Below are positions 32,013-40,399 of a DNA stretch of 64,000 nt, piece by piece. Position numbers and translations under genes: made by a program. The DNA is from Mycobacterium asiaticum DSM 44297 (lineage in GTDB: Bacteria; Actinomycetota; Actinomycetes; Mycobacteriales; Mycobacteriaceae): assembly GCF_000613245.1 (NCBI RefSeq), contig NZ_HG964937.1, forward strand, positions 1,550,523 through 1,614,522. The letters run 5' to 3'. The notes under the pieces were generated by a model. It made no database searches and had not been told where the DNA came from. It worked only from the letters and a program-made list of their open reading frames with translations. The stretch's first letter is position 1. Every line of letters starts with the position of its first letter.

Positions 32013-32665
32013 CTGGGGTTCACTCCCCCGTCCTCGCGCATCTGCTGCGAGGTGGCCTGCCAGGAGACCGCGGCGGGCAGCGTTCCCCAGACACTGTTGA
32101 AGATGCCGACGAGTTGACCGCTCGACGGCGAGAAGACCGGTCCGCCGGAGTCGCCCTGTGACGTCTGGACACCGTTGGTCATGGTGAACCAGCCGTTGTT
32201 GACGCTCTCGATCGTGCCGCAGGTCTCGCCCGTGGTGATGCCGAAGTGGCACACCGGCTGGCCGGCCGTGGGCGCACCGCCGCCGGCGCGCAGCGCACGT
32301 CCGCCCGGCAGGATGTCGCTCGCGGCGACGCCTTCGGCCAGGGCGATCGCCTCATAGTCGGCGATTACCTGGTCGGTCGCCACGGTCGAGCCGGTGGGGG
32401 TGTTGTCCCGGAAGGTGGTCATGCGCCCGATGACGTTGTTGTCCTTGTCGTAGACCAGCCCGCTACCGCGGCAGTGCCCGGCGGTCACCGCGACGCGCGA
32501 CCGCGGGTCGACGAAGCCCAGCGTGCAGACGTGGTTGTCCTGGTGGATCTCCATCCCGGGGTAGACGGCGATTGGGTCGGCGTGACCGGTCGCAGGCGTC
32601 AGGCCCCACGCCGACGCCGCGAGAAGTGCAGGTGCAATGAAAGTGCGCAGTGCCAGGCGGCTCAC
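32009..32665 (-). CDS. Secreted trypsin-like serine protease (Rv1815-like)
   Basis: This 218-residue protein has a Sec signal peptide (MSRLALRTFIAPALLAASAWG, cleavage expected after ATGHA). The chymotrypsin-type triad is visible as TAGHC (His, about residue 63), an aspartate in VIADYEAI, and SQGDSGGPVF (Ser, about 172). Pairs of cysteines (HVCTLGF/GHCRGS; PVCHFG/ETCGTIE) suggest disulfides. It matches Rv1815 of M. tuberculosis, whose substrate is unknown. Confidence 0.87.
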   Translation of the reverse strand: MSRLALRTFIAPALLAASAWGLTPATGHADPIAVYPGMEIHQDNHVCTLGFVDPRSRVAVTAGHCRGSGLVYDKDNNVIGRMTTFRDNTPTGSTVATDQVIADYEAIALAEGVAASDILPGGRALRAGGGAPTAGQPVCHFGITTGETCGTIESVNNGWFTMTNGVQTSQGDSGGPVFSPSSGQLVGIFNSVWGTLPAAVSWQATSQQMREDGGVNPS

Positions 32666-32732
32666 GATGGCTCCCGTCGGTTACGGCGTTATCACTTCGA
32701 CATTAGAGCTTTCGCCGCCAGCTGCCGAAGCG

Positions 32733-33689
32733 TTACCGAGACGTGACCAGCGGGGTGGTGCCGTCGACCTGCTCTGACGTGCGCGGCGTCCAGCCCGGCG
32801 GGCCGAAAACGTAGCCGAGCCGGTCTCGGAACCGACGCGCGGAGCGCCAATCCCGGGCGATGGCCAGGTACTCGTGGGTCTGCAGTTTCCAGATGTTGAA
32901 CGTGTCGACCTGCTTGGTCAACCCGTAGTGCGGCCTAAACAGTTCCTTCTGGAAGCTGCCGAACATCCGGTCCCAGATGATGAAGATGCCGCCGTAATTC
33001 TTGTCCAGGTACAGCTGGTCCATGCCGTGGTGGACGCGGTGATGCGACGGGGTGTTGAAGATGAACTCGAACCACCGTGGCAGCTTGTCGATGCGCTCGG
33101 TGTGAACCCAGAATTGGTAGATCAGATTCAGCGACCAGCTGAAGAACACCAGCCATGGCGGAAGTCCCAACAGCGGCAACGGGATCCACATCAGGATCTC
33201 TCCGCTGTTGTTCCACTTCTGGCGCAACGCGGTGGCGAAGTTGAAGTACTGGCTTGAGTGATGAGCCTGGTGGGTAGCCCAGATGAGCCGGATACGGTGG
33301 GCGACGCGGTGGTAGGTGTAGTAGAGCAGGTCTACACCGAGGATCGCGATGACCCAGGTGTACCACTTGGTCGCAGGGAGGTGCCACGGAGCCAGGTAGG
33401 CATAGATTGCGGCATACCCGAACAACGCAAGGGCCTTCCAAGCGGCCGTGGTGGCGATCGAGACCAGACCCATCGAAATGCTCGCCATGGAATCGCGGGT
33501 GAGGTACGCACCCGATGACGGCCTGGGCGTGGGCGAATCGTCGGTCGCCGCGGCGGCATCGAACTTCTCCAGCTTGCGGGCCGCCGCCCACTCCAGGGTC
33601 AACAGGAAGAGGAAGAAGGGGATGGCAAACAACACCGGATCCCGCATCTCGGCCGGCAGCGCCGAGAAGAAGCCTGTCACACCGCTCAC
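32733..33689 (-). CDS. erg3: Sterol desaturase / fatty acid hydroxylase family protein (Erg3-like)
   Basis: This 318-residue membrane enzyme of the di-iron fatty acid hydroxylase superfamily has its histidine clusters at YHRVAHR, HQAHHSSQY and HHRVHHGMD. Hydrophobic segments lie at about 15-35, 80-115 and 175-200. It corresponds to Rv1814, named erg3 for similarity to C-5 sterol desaturases; the actual lipid substrate is unknown. I chose GTG 33689 (VSGVTGFFSALPAE), which matches the homologous N-terminus as I recall it; ATG 33743 would read into the divergent gene. Only 27 nt separate it from the start of the opposite-strand esterase. Confidence 0.85.
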   Translation of the reverse strand: MSGVTGFFSALPAEMRDPVLFAIPFFLFLLTLEWAAARKLEKFDAAAATDDSPTPRPSSGAYLTRDSMASISMGLVSIATTAAWKALALFGYAAIYAYLAPWHLPATKWYTWVIAILGVDLLYYTYHRVAHRIRLIWATHQAHHSSQYFNFATALRQKWNNSGEILMWIPLPLLGLPPWLVFFSWSLNLIYQFWVHTERIDKLPRWFEFIFNTPSHHRVHHGMDQLYLDKNYGGIFIIWDRMFGSFQKELFRPHYGLTKQVDTFNIWKLQTHEYLAIARDWRSARRFRDRLGYVFGPPGWTPRTSEQVDGTTPLVTSR

Positions 33690-33716
33690 AGCACACAGCC
33701 TAACCTGGTGAGACCG

Positions 33717-34626
33717 ATGAAACGCCCGGTGCACCGGCCCCACGTGACGCAGCGGTTACTGCGTGCCTCCGGTGTCCGCAATCGGCTGTTCCCACCCGCG
33801 AAGCTGGCGAGTTGGGAGGCCAATCCCCGCCCGCCGTATTGCGGGCGCCCGTCCAAGCATTTGCTGAAGAAGATCGATGTCGCCCGGGACGACGTCAACG
33901 GCCGGCCGGTCTATCAGGTCACCCCCGCCACGTGCCGCCCAGCGAGCTGTCCGGCCATCTGATCTATCTGCACGGTGGTGCGTACGTGCTGGATCTGCTG
34001 CCACATTTTCACTGGCCGGCCATCGCGAAGCTGGCGAACCTGCTTCGGCGCACCATTACGGTGCCGATCTACCCGATCGCCCCCGAGCACACCTACCGCG
34101 AGGTGTTCCCCTTCTTGCTTCAGCTCTACCGGCGAATCCTGGCTGAGCGCGACCCCAATTCCCTTGCCTTCATGGGCGATTCGGCGGGCGGCGGAATGGC
34201 CTTCGCGCTGTGCCATGCGGTGCGCGACGCCGGCTTGCCGCAACCGACGGACGCGGTGCTGCTCTCCCCGTGGATGCACCTCGGGTTACCGGATCCCGAA
34301 GTGCTGGCGGTCGCCAAGAAAGACCCGTTCCTCAACCTCGACGATCTGCGCGCCGCCGGTCTGCGCTACGCCGGTGGTGATCCGCTCGACACTCCCCTGC
34401 TGAGCCCGAGCGTGGGCCCGCTGGACGGGTTGCCGCGGTTGACGGTGTTCACCGGCACCCACGACGTGCTCAACCCCGACGCCGCGCCTTCTACAAGCGT
34501 GCGACGGCCGAAGGCATCGAGATCGGGTGGTACGAGCTCGAAGGCGGCATGCACACCTGGATGTTGCTGCCCGGCCATAAGGCCAAGGTGACGCTGGAGC
34601 AGATCCGCCAGGTGCTGTCCGGGTGA
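33717..34626 (+). pseudogene. Hormone-sensitive-lipase-type esterase, broken by two frameshifts
   Basis: The homology is spread over three frames. It begins at ATG 33717 (MKRPVHRPHVTQ...NGRPVYQVTP). It resumes near 33930 in a second frame (HVPPSELSGHLIYLHGGAYVL), which runs past the nucleophile elbow GDSAGGGMAF to TGTHDVLNPDA. It switches again near 34483 (RAFYKRATAEGIEIGWYELEGG, in part) to the TGA at 34624. Each shift needs one missing base, both in C/G runs. HGG (oxyanion hole), GDSAG (serine) and GGMHTW (histidine region) are all present across the frames. The reconstructed protein of about 302 residues would be a complete carboxylesterase. The terminal TGA overlaps the GTG of the next gene, so both belong to one transcription unit. 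Confidence 0.8.
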
Positions 34627-35807
34627 AGCGTGTGGTGGTGATCGGCTCGGGGTTCGCTGGGTTGTGGGCTGCCCTGGGTGCCGCCCGCCGGGCCGACGAG
34701 CTGGCCGTGTCGGCGCAGGTCGAGATCACGGTGCTGAGCCAGAAGCCGTTCCACGACATCCGGGTCCGCAACTACGAGACCGATCTGAGCGATTGCCGGA
34801 TCCCGCTCGCCGACGTGCTTGATCCCGTCGGTGTCCGGCATGTCACCGCCGACGTGGTGGGTATCGATGTCGAGGCCCGCCGCCTCACCACGTCGACCGG
34901 GCTGACTTTTGGGTACGACCGGCTGGTGCTGGCGTCCGGCAGCAGCGTGTGCAAACCGGACCTGCCGGGGCTGCTCGACTTCGCTTTCGACGTCGACACC
35001 TACGACGGCGCACTGCGGTTGCAGCACCATTTGCGCCGGCTGGCCGAGGGGCCACCGAGCCGCGCGGCGGCCACCGTGGTCGTGGTTGGGGCGGGGCTCA
35101 CCGGAATCGAGGCCGCCACCGAGCTGCCGGCCCGGCTGCGCGAACTCGGCCTCACGCCCCGAGTGGTGCTCGTCGACCGCAACCGCCTGGTCGGCTCGGA
35201 CATGGGCTCCTCGGCGCGCCCGGTGATCGAAAAGGCGCTCGCGCACAACGGCATTGAAGTCAGAACCGGGGTCAGCGTGACGGCGGTGAGCCACGAATGG
35301 GTGTCGCTGTCATCGGGTGAGCAGCTCGAGGCCGCGACGGTGCTGTGGTGTGCCGGCATGCGAGCCAGCGTGCTGACCGAGCAACTGCCGGTGGCTCGCG
35401 ACCGGTGCGGCCGGGTCGCGGTCGACGACTACCTGCGGGTGATCGGAGTGCCGTCGGTGTTCGCCGCCGGCGATGTGGCCGCGGCGCGCATGGACGACGA
35501 GCACGTGTCGGTCATGTCGTGCCAGCATGGGCGACCGATGGGCCGGTACGCGGGTTACAACGTGATCAGCGAGTTGTTCTCCGAGCCGCTGCTGGCACTT
35601 CGAATCCCTTGGTATGTAACGGTTCTCGATCTCGGCCCGGCGGACGCGGTATACACCGAGGGGTGGGATCGGGTGGTGGTGGCCCAGGGCGCCCAAGCCA
35701 AGGCGACCAAGGAGACGATCAACACCCGGCGGATATATCCCCCGTTGTCGGGCAGTCGCGACGACCTGCTGGCCGCGGCCGCGCCGGAGTTGCAGGCGCG
35801 ACCCTAG
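34623..35807 (+). CDS. NDH-2-like FAD/NAD(P)-dependent oxidoreductase (Rv1812c-like)
   Basis: This 394-residue two-dinucleotide-binding oxidoreductase has the FAD motif VVVIGSGFAGLWAALGA at the N-terminus, the NAD(P) motif VVVVGAGLTGIEAATELP (about 160) and the C-terminal FAD motif VFAAGDVAAAR (about 285). It resembles type II NADH dehydrogenases but lacks an obvious C-terminal membrane anchor. It corresponds to Rv1812c. GTG 34623 overlaps the stop of the broken esterase (GTGA). Convergent with mgtC: the two stops share CTAG at 35804-35807. Confidence 0.85.
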   Translation: MKRVVVIGSGFAGLWAALGAARRADELAVSAQVEITVLSQKPFHDIRVRNYETDLSDCRIPLADVLDPVGVRHVTADVVGIDVEARRLTTSTGLTFGYDRLVLASGSSVCKPDLPGLLDFAFDVDTYDGALRLQHHLRRLAEGPPSRAAATVVVVGAGLTGIEAATELPARLRELGLTPRVVLVDRNRLVGSDMGSSARPVIEKALAHNGIEVRTGVSVTAVSHEWVSLSSGEQLEAATVLWCAGMRASVLTEQLPVARDRCGRVAVDDYLRVIGVPSVFAAGDVAAARMDDEHVSVMSCQHGRPMGRYAGYNVISELFSEPLLALRIPWYVTVLDLGPADAVYTEGWDRVVVAQGAQAKATKETINTRRIYPPLSGSRDDLLAAAAPELQARP

Positions 35808-36529
35808 TCGGCCGGAGCGGCGGGCAGGATCGGACTGCTCGGCTCGCCGGCATACCAGTGCACCGCGTAAATGCCTGGTTGCAGCGACAATTCGGCCACC
35901 AGGCGTTCCAGCCGAGCCGGCGAATGCCCGTCGATCAGCACGTGGGCGGTGAGCGCGACGTTGTCCTCGGTGTGCCCGGTGTGAATGCCGCGCAGGATGA
36001 TGTCGTTGCTGCGGGTGTGTTGCACGATTTGGGCGCGCGCGTACTTGGCGGACTTGGGCCGACAGATCACTTGCACCTGGTAGGGCTCAAGACTCTCGTC
36101 CTCGTCGGCGGAATTGTCGTGGTCGATGAACCTTCCCAGCGGGCGGCCCAGCAGATGGATGGCGACGACGGTTGCGGTGCCGATGAGCGCGAACACCAGG
36201 TGCCCGGACGCGGCCAGCACGCCGACCGCGGCGGAGCACCAAAGTGTGGCGGCGGTGTTGAGGCCGCGGACGTTGAAGCCTTCGCGCAGGATCACCCCGC
36301 CGCCGAGGAACCCAATCCCCGAGACGACATAGGAGGCGACCCGAGTGGGGCTGCTGTCTTCGGTGGCAGCGGCATACAGAACGAACAGGGTGGCACCCGT
36401 GGCCACCAGTGCGTTGGTGCGCAGGCCGGCCATCCGGGCCCGCCATTGTCGCTCGATCCCGATCAGCGCGCCACAACCTACGCCCACGCCCAACCGGAGC
36501 GCGAAATCGGCGACGGTCAGTGACTGCAC
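35804..36529 (-). CDS. mgtC: MgtC, magnesium-stress virulence membrane protein
   Basis: This 241-residue MgtC/SapB protein has four to five membrane helices (about 1-140: LRLGVGVGCGALIGIERQWRAR; YVVSGIGFLGGGVIL; TLWCSAAVGVLAASG) and a soluble ACT-like C-terminal domain (about 155-225). MgtC supports growth in low Mg2+ and in macrophages, in Salmonella by inhibiting the F-type ATP synthase. GTG 36529 (MQSLTVADFALRL) gives the known short N-terminus with GAGG upstream; an in-frame ATG lies at 36571. Upstream on the same strand are DUF732 and PPE genes, and further up an M-box riboswitch, so Mg2+ control is plausible. Its motif RLERLVAELSLQPGIYAVHW recurs in two PPE proteins. Confidence 0.92.
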   Translation of the reverse strand: MQSLTVADFALRLGVGVGCGALIGIERQWRARMAGLRTNALVATGATLFVLYAAATEDSSPTRVASYVVSGIGFLGGGVILREGFNVRGLNTAATLWCSAAVGVLAASGHLVFALIGTATVVAIHLLGRPLGRFIDHDNSADEDESLEPYQVQVICRPKSAKYARAQIVQHTRSNDIILRGIHTGHTEDNVALTAHVLIDGHSPARLERLVAELSLQPGIYAVHWYAGEPSSPILPAAPAD

Positions 36530-36620
36530 CGGGCTACCCCTCTTCTCGACGGAAACGGCTACGGCAGCCAATCAGATCCGGGTGAACACCAGGTGGAGCC
36601 CAGGAGAACCTGGGATTCCG

Positions 36621-36947
36621 CTAGAAGTATCCGCCCTCCGGCTGTCCGAGGTGCTCGGGGCAGTAAGTGTTCGACGCGATGGCGGTGAACAGGGCGGCTC
36701 CGTCCAGCGTCAGCGCGGGATTCTGGTTCTTCACATCCGTCAGCACCTGCAGACCGGTCTCACCGTTGCGCATCAATCCGCACACCGCCTGCGCGGAGGC
36801 GATGGCTTGTGCCGGATTGGGAACCGTGATCCCGGCATTGGCCAGGGCAGCAAGAAACGCCGCGTCGTCCCCGGTGGGGTCGCCGTGCGCGGGGGCCGCG
36901 AAACCGACCATCGCGGCGATGGCAAGCAATGCCGGCCGCAGTCTCAT
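36621..36947 (-). CDS. Secreted DUF732 protein (Rv1810-like)
   Basis: This 108-residue protein has a signal peptide (MRLRPALLAIAAMVGFAAPAHG) followed by a DUF732 domain: DDAAFLAALANAGI, QAIASAQAVCGLMRNGETG and NTYCPEHL, with two conserved cysteines likely to pair. The ATG overlaps the stop of the upstream PPE gene (ATGA), so the two are translationally coupled. mgtC starts 91 nt further on. A paralogue follows the other PPE pair. The function of DUF732 is unknown. Confidence 0.87.
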   Translation of the reverse strand: MRLRPALLAIAAMVGFAAPAHGDPTGDDAAFLAALANAGITVPNPAQAIASAQAVCGLMRNGETGLQVLTDVKNQNPALTLDGAALFTAIASNTYCPEHLGQPEGGYF

Positions 36948-38350
36948 TTCCCGCCTAGTTGCGCGTCGGGCAGGGTCACCTTGTGCTTGTCCTTGTTCGA
37001 TACATGCACCGCGTGGATGCCCGGTTCCTTGGACAACTTGTCGAGCAGGGCGTCCAGGCCTTCTTTGTCCACGTTCCAGTGCTTGACCGAGTCGGGTTCC
37101 TTTTGCAGCTTCGCAATGACGCTGTCCAGCTTGACCGGCTCGACGGGTCCTTTTCCGCCGTTGGCGCGGGCGCGGGCGCCACTGCCGCTGAGCACCTGGG
37201 GGCCGACGGCGCCCAGCGCGCCGCCCGTCGCGGCGCCCAACGCCATTTCGTTGACCAAATTGCTCGGGATGGCCGCCGAAGGGGCGGCGGACAGACTGGT
37301 GGCCGGTAGCGCGGTGGAGGCCATCCGGATCGCGGGTGTCGCCGAGGCCCAACTGGGCGGCACCGACAGCTTGCCCACCACGTTGGCTTCGCCGACGCTT
37401 GCCGATGTCGCGGATCCCGCGCTGGTCAAACCGGCAGACGGCGCCATTCCCAGCCCCGCTCCCAAGGCTGATTTCGGGATGTCCTCGAGTGGGGGCTTCC
37501 AGAACAGCTTGAATTCGGTCATGGCGAGGTTCGGGATGCTCATGGTGTCGTTCGCGACGGTGCTGAACCGGCCGATGTCGGCGAAGATCCCGAACGTGTT
37601 CTCCCACGTCGCGGCGGCCACAGGGGTCCCGGTCAGGGCGTTCAAGAGCTGGCCCATGGCCTGCATGTAGGCGGTGCCGCCGCTGCCGAGCGCCTCGAAG
37701 ACCTGCAGGACGATGTCGAACGGGAAGATCGGCGCCGCGGTCGGCGCGGCCGTTGCAGCGGCGGTGCCGGCTGCCAAGGCGCTGGCCTGCCCCACCGCTG
37801 CTTGCTGGCCGGCGAGCCCGGCCGGGTTCGTGATCTGCGGTGGTTCGGTGTACGGAGTCAGTCTGGCGGCGGCCGCCGACGCGCTCGTGTAAGTGAACAT
37901 GGCCGACGTGTCCTGGGCCCACATCTCCGCATACTGGGCCTCGAGGGCGGCGATCGCGGCGGTGTTCTGCCCGAAAATGTTGGTGGCCACCAGCAAGGCC
38001 AGCTGGCTGCGGTTGATCGCGATTTCCGCCGGCGGCACCACGGCGGCGAAAACCGCCTCGTAAGCGCTCACCGCCGCCTTCGCCTGGTCTGCAGCTGCCT
38101 TGGCCTGCGCCGCGGTCGCGGCCATCCAGGACACGTACGGAGCGGCGGCGGCCGCCATCGCCGCTGCTGACGGGCCGGTCCACGATTCGTTGGCCAATCC
38201 ATCGACGACCAGGCCGTAGGAAGCCGCGGTCGACTGCAGCTCGGCGGCGAGCGCATCCCAGGCCGTGGCTGCTGCGATCATCGGCGCCGCGCCCGGTCCG
38301 GTGTAGATCTGCCAGGAGATGATCTCCGGCGGTCGTACCGCGAAACTCAT
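36944..38350 (-). CDS. PPE family protein (PPE-SVP), PPE33-like, with MgtC-like C-terminal motif
   Basis: This 468-residue protein, the same length I recall for M. tuberculosis PPE33, has a PPE domain at residues 1-180 (RPPEIISWQIYTGPG is atypical next to the usual ALPPEINSGRMY; LLVATNIFGQNTAAIAALEAQYAEMW contains the WxE-type region, shown in part). The SVP motif is VGKLSVPPSWAS, near residue 325. After a linker the C-terminus (about 400-468) is charged and predicted helical, with GLDALLDKLSKEPGIHAVHV and PDAQLGGK. The end strongly resembles the MgtC C-terminal motif encoded 500 nt away. It follows the neighbouring PPE by 32 nt and is coupled to a DUF732 gene. Export through ESX-5 is expected. 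Confidence 0.88.
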   Translation of the reverse strand: MSFAVRPPEIISWQIYTGPGAAPMIAAATAWDALAAELQSTAASYGLVVDGLANESWTGPSAAAMAAAAAPYVSWMAATAAQAKAAADQAKAAVSAYEAVFAAVVPPAEIAINRSQLALLVATNIFGQNTAAIAALEAQYAEMWAQDTSAMFTYTSASAAAARLTPYTEPPQITNPAGLAGQQAAVGQASALAAGTAAATAAPTAAPIFPFDIVLQVFEALGSGGTAYMQAMGQLLNALTGTPVAAATWENTFGIFADIGRFSTVANDTMSIPNLAMTEFKLFWKPPLEDIPKSALGAGLGMAPSAGLTSAGSATSASVGEANVVGKLSVPPSWASATPAIRMASTALPATSLSAAPSAAIPSNLVNEMALGAATGGALGAVGPQVLSGSGARARANGGKGPVEPVKLDSVIAKLQKEPDSVKHWNVDKEGLDALLDKLSKEPGIHAVHVSNKDKHKVTLPDAQLGGK

Positions 38351-38382
38351 CGGCCGCGCCTTCCCTGTGCTGACGTCATCGG

Positions 38383-39627
38383 TCAGTCCGCCGGTATCAC
38401 GATGATGGTCGCCGTGGTGGCGACTTCGTCAGCGGAGGCGCCGCCACCGGTGCCGGCCGTCCCGCTGCTGGTGGTGCGGATGCTGGCGCCGGCCAGCGCG
38501 CGTCCGGCCAGGCTCGCCATGGCCATCTCGCCGAACAGGCCGCCCTCGGCGGCGGCCGGAACCGCCGGGACAGCGCCCGCGCTCACGCCGGGCAGCATCG
38601 ACGCCATCGTCCTCATCACCGGAGCGGCGGTCACCCAGCCCTGTGGCACCGACAGCGACCCGACCAGGGTGGAATGTCCCATCGATCCGGCAACGCCGCT
38701 GCTCGGCGCCACGGCTCCGACATACCCACCCCGCAGCGGCGCCAGGCCGGCCGCCGGCTTCCCGCCGGTGCTCAGTAGTGAGGCCACCCCCGGCCCGTTC
38801 TGTGAAAGGCCAAGGATCTGCAGGGCGAACAGCCACCAGCCGCCGAACAGCACGAACCCGACGATGGGACTGTAGGCGCCGGTGATGGCAGCGAAGAAGG
38901 GACGAATCCCGATGGCGTACGGCGCGATGGCCTCGATCACCGAGCCCACCGGCGTGGACGCGGCCGGTGCGGCGGCCGCGGCCGGACCGACCGTCTGCAG
39001 CGCGTTCGGAATCGCGGTCATCAGCTGGGACAGGCCCGACTGCATTTCGGCGGCGCCGACGGCCTCGCTGACTGCCGCGGTTTGTCTGGCCACACCCGAC
39101 GGGTCGGTGGTCTCCGGCGGTTCGGTGAACGGCGTCAGTTCGGTGGCCGCCGCCGAGGAGGCGGCGTAGCCGTACATTGCCGCGGCGTCCTGGGCCCACA
39201 TCTCGGCGTACTCCGCCTCGGTGGCGGCGATGGCGGGGGTGTTCTGGCCGAAGATGTTGGTCGCGATCAGGGCCAGTAGCAGGGCCCGGTTGGCCGCCAC
39301 GGCGGGTGGCGGCACGGTGGCTGCGAACGCCGTCTCATAAGCCGCCGCAGCCGCTTTGGCCTGCATAGCCGCCTGTTCGGCCTGCGTCGCGGTGTTGGTC
39401 AGCCAGGCGACATAAGGCGTCGCGGCGGTGGCCATTGCCATTGCGGCCGGCCCGTGCCACGACCCGACGGTCAAGCCCTGCACCGTCGAGCCGTAGGACG
39501 CCGCGCTGGAATGCAGTTCCGCCGCCAGGGCGTCCCACGCCGCCGCGGCGGCGAGCATGGGTCCGGAGCCAGCCCCCATATACATGCGTCCAGAGTTGAT
39601 CTCTGGAGGTAACGCCCCGAAGTCCAT
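38383..39627 (-). CDS. PPE family protein (PPE-SVP), PPE32-like
   Basis: This 414-residue protein starts MDFGALPPEINSGRMYMGAG, has the PPE domain to about 180 (LIATNIFGQNTPAIAATEAEYAEMWAQD, in part), then a hydrophobic stretch (IVGFVLFGGWWLFALQIL, about 250-268), the SVP motif VGSLSVPQGW (about 325) and a tail ending TATIIVIPAD. The tail shares (L/V)FG(E/Q)MA(M/L)(A/S)SLAGRAL with the PPE at 41883-43199, so the two are paralogues. It is the first gene of the right-to-left cassette PPE-PPE-DUF732 next to mgtC. No PE gene is adjacent. Confidence 0.88.
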   Translation of the reverse strand: MDFGALPPEINSGRMYMGAGSGPMLAAAAAWDALAAELHSSAASYGSTVQGLTVGSWHGPAAMAMATAATPYVAWLTNTATQAEQAAMQAKAAAAAYETAFAATVPPPAVAANRALLLALIATNIFGQNTPAIAATEAEYAEMWAQDAAAMYGYAASSAAATELTPFTEPPETTDPSGVARQTAAVSEAVGAAEMQSGLSQLMTAIPNALQTVGPAAAAAPAASTPVGSVIEAIAPYAIGIRPFFAAITGAYSPIVGFVLFGGWWLFALQILGLSQNGPGVASLLSTGGKPAAGLAPLRGGYVGAVAPSSGVAGSMGHSTLVGSLSVPQGWVTAAPVMRTMASMLPGVSAGAVPAVPAAAEGGLFGEMAMASLAGRALAGASIRTTSSGTAGTGGGASADEVATTATIIVIPAD

Positions 39628-39938
39628 CTACTCCCCTCCGGTCCCCTTGTGGCCGCCATCGTAATCACGGGTTGACAGTTCCGTCCGCATTGCTGACGGA
39701 GCTCATATGAAACTCACCAGGTATCCCAATGGCGCTCCGCAAAATTCGCCATGCGGAACCGCGGAGCGCCGACCGATATCCTCTGATCAGGACTTCTGCC
39801 GGTATTGGATGAAACGTCGGCCTTTACCAGGACAATTTTGCCGATTTATCAATCGGATGGACGGCCGCTTAGCCAAGCAAAAGTTGATCACGAGAAAAGT
39901 GCAAATTGACTCAATTACGGTTTGAGCCAGGCAATGCG

Positions 39939-39974
39939 AAAGCGGTCCTCACAGCAAAGTGTGAGGACCGCTTT
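39939..39974. terminator. 15-bp perfect hairpin, probable bidirectional transcription terminator
   Basis: AAAGCGGTCCTCACA pairs with TGTGAGGACCGCTTT around a 6-nt loop. It lies 63 nt past the stop of the minus-strand DUF732 gene at 40037 and upstream of the next PPE gene, so it should end the 43199-40037 operon. The stem itself supplies AAA/TTT ends on both strands, without a longer U tract. The remainder of the 409-nt gap (39628-40036) is AT-richer DNA with no gene I can support; it should contain the promoter of the PPE at 39627. Confidence 0.75.
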
Positions 39975-40036
39975 ACCGCACGGTCACAAAACGGTCGGGC
40001 GCACCGGGCCGGACCGTTAATTGACGCCTGCCGGCG

Positions 40037-40360
40037 TCAGCTTTTGGAGAGGTGTTGTGGGCAGTAGTATTTCGCCGCTATCACGGCGAACTGCGCTGCG
40101 GCGTCCATATTGAACGCCGGGTTGTGTGTTTTGACGTCGTTGATCAGTTCCAGGCCGGACTCGCCGTTGCTCAAGCACGTGCACACCGCGTGGGCCGAGC
40201 CGATGGCCGCCGCTGGGTTGCTGTAGCCGATGTCGGCGCCATGCAGGGCCGCGAGGAACCCTGGGTCGTCACCGCCCGGGCCATCGTCGGGGTCGGCGTA
40301 TGCCGGCGCGGCGAGACCGATCACGGCGGCGGCGCCGATCAGCACAAGTAGCAGTCTCAT
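40037..40360 (-). CDS. Secreted DUF732 protein, second copy
   Basis: This 107-residue paralogue of the DUF732 protein at 36621-36947 has a signal peptide (MRLLLVLIGAAAVIGLAAPAYA) and then DDPGFLAALHGADIGYSNPA, AIGSAHAVCTCLSNGESG and KYYCPQHLSKS. The two DUF732 cysteines are conserved and one extra cysteine is present (VCTC). It lies 39 nt after the PPE at 40400-41809 and ends an operon closed by the hairpin at 39939-39974. Confidence 0.86.
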   Translation of the reverse strand: MRLLLVLIGAAAVIGLAAPAYADPDDGPGGDDPGFLAALHGADIGYSNPAAAIGSAHAVCTCLSNGESGLELINDVKTHNPAFNMDAAAQFAVIAAKYYCPQHLSKS

Positions 40361-40399
40361 GACACTCCTCTCATGTTCTACTGCAACGTATTTCAGGCA

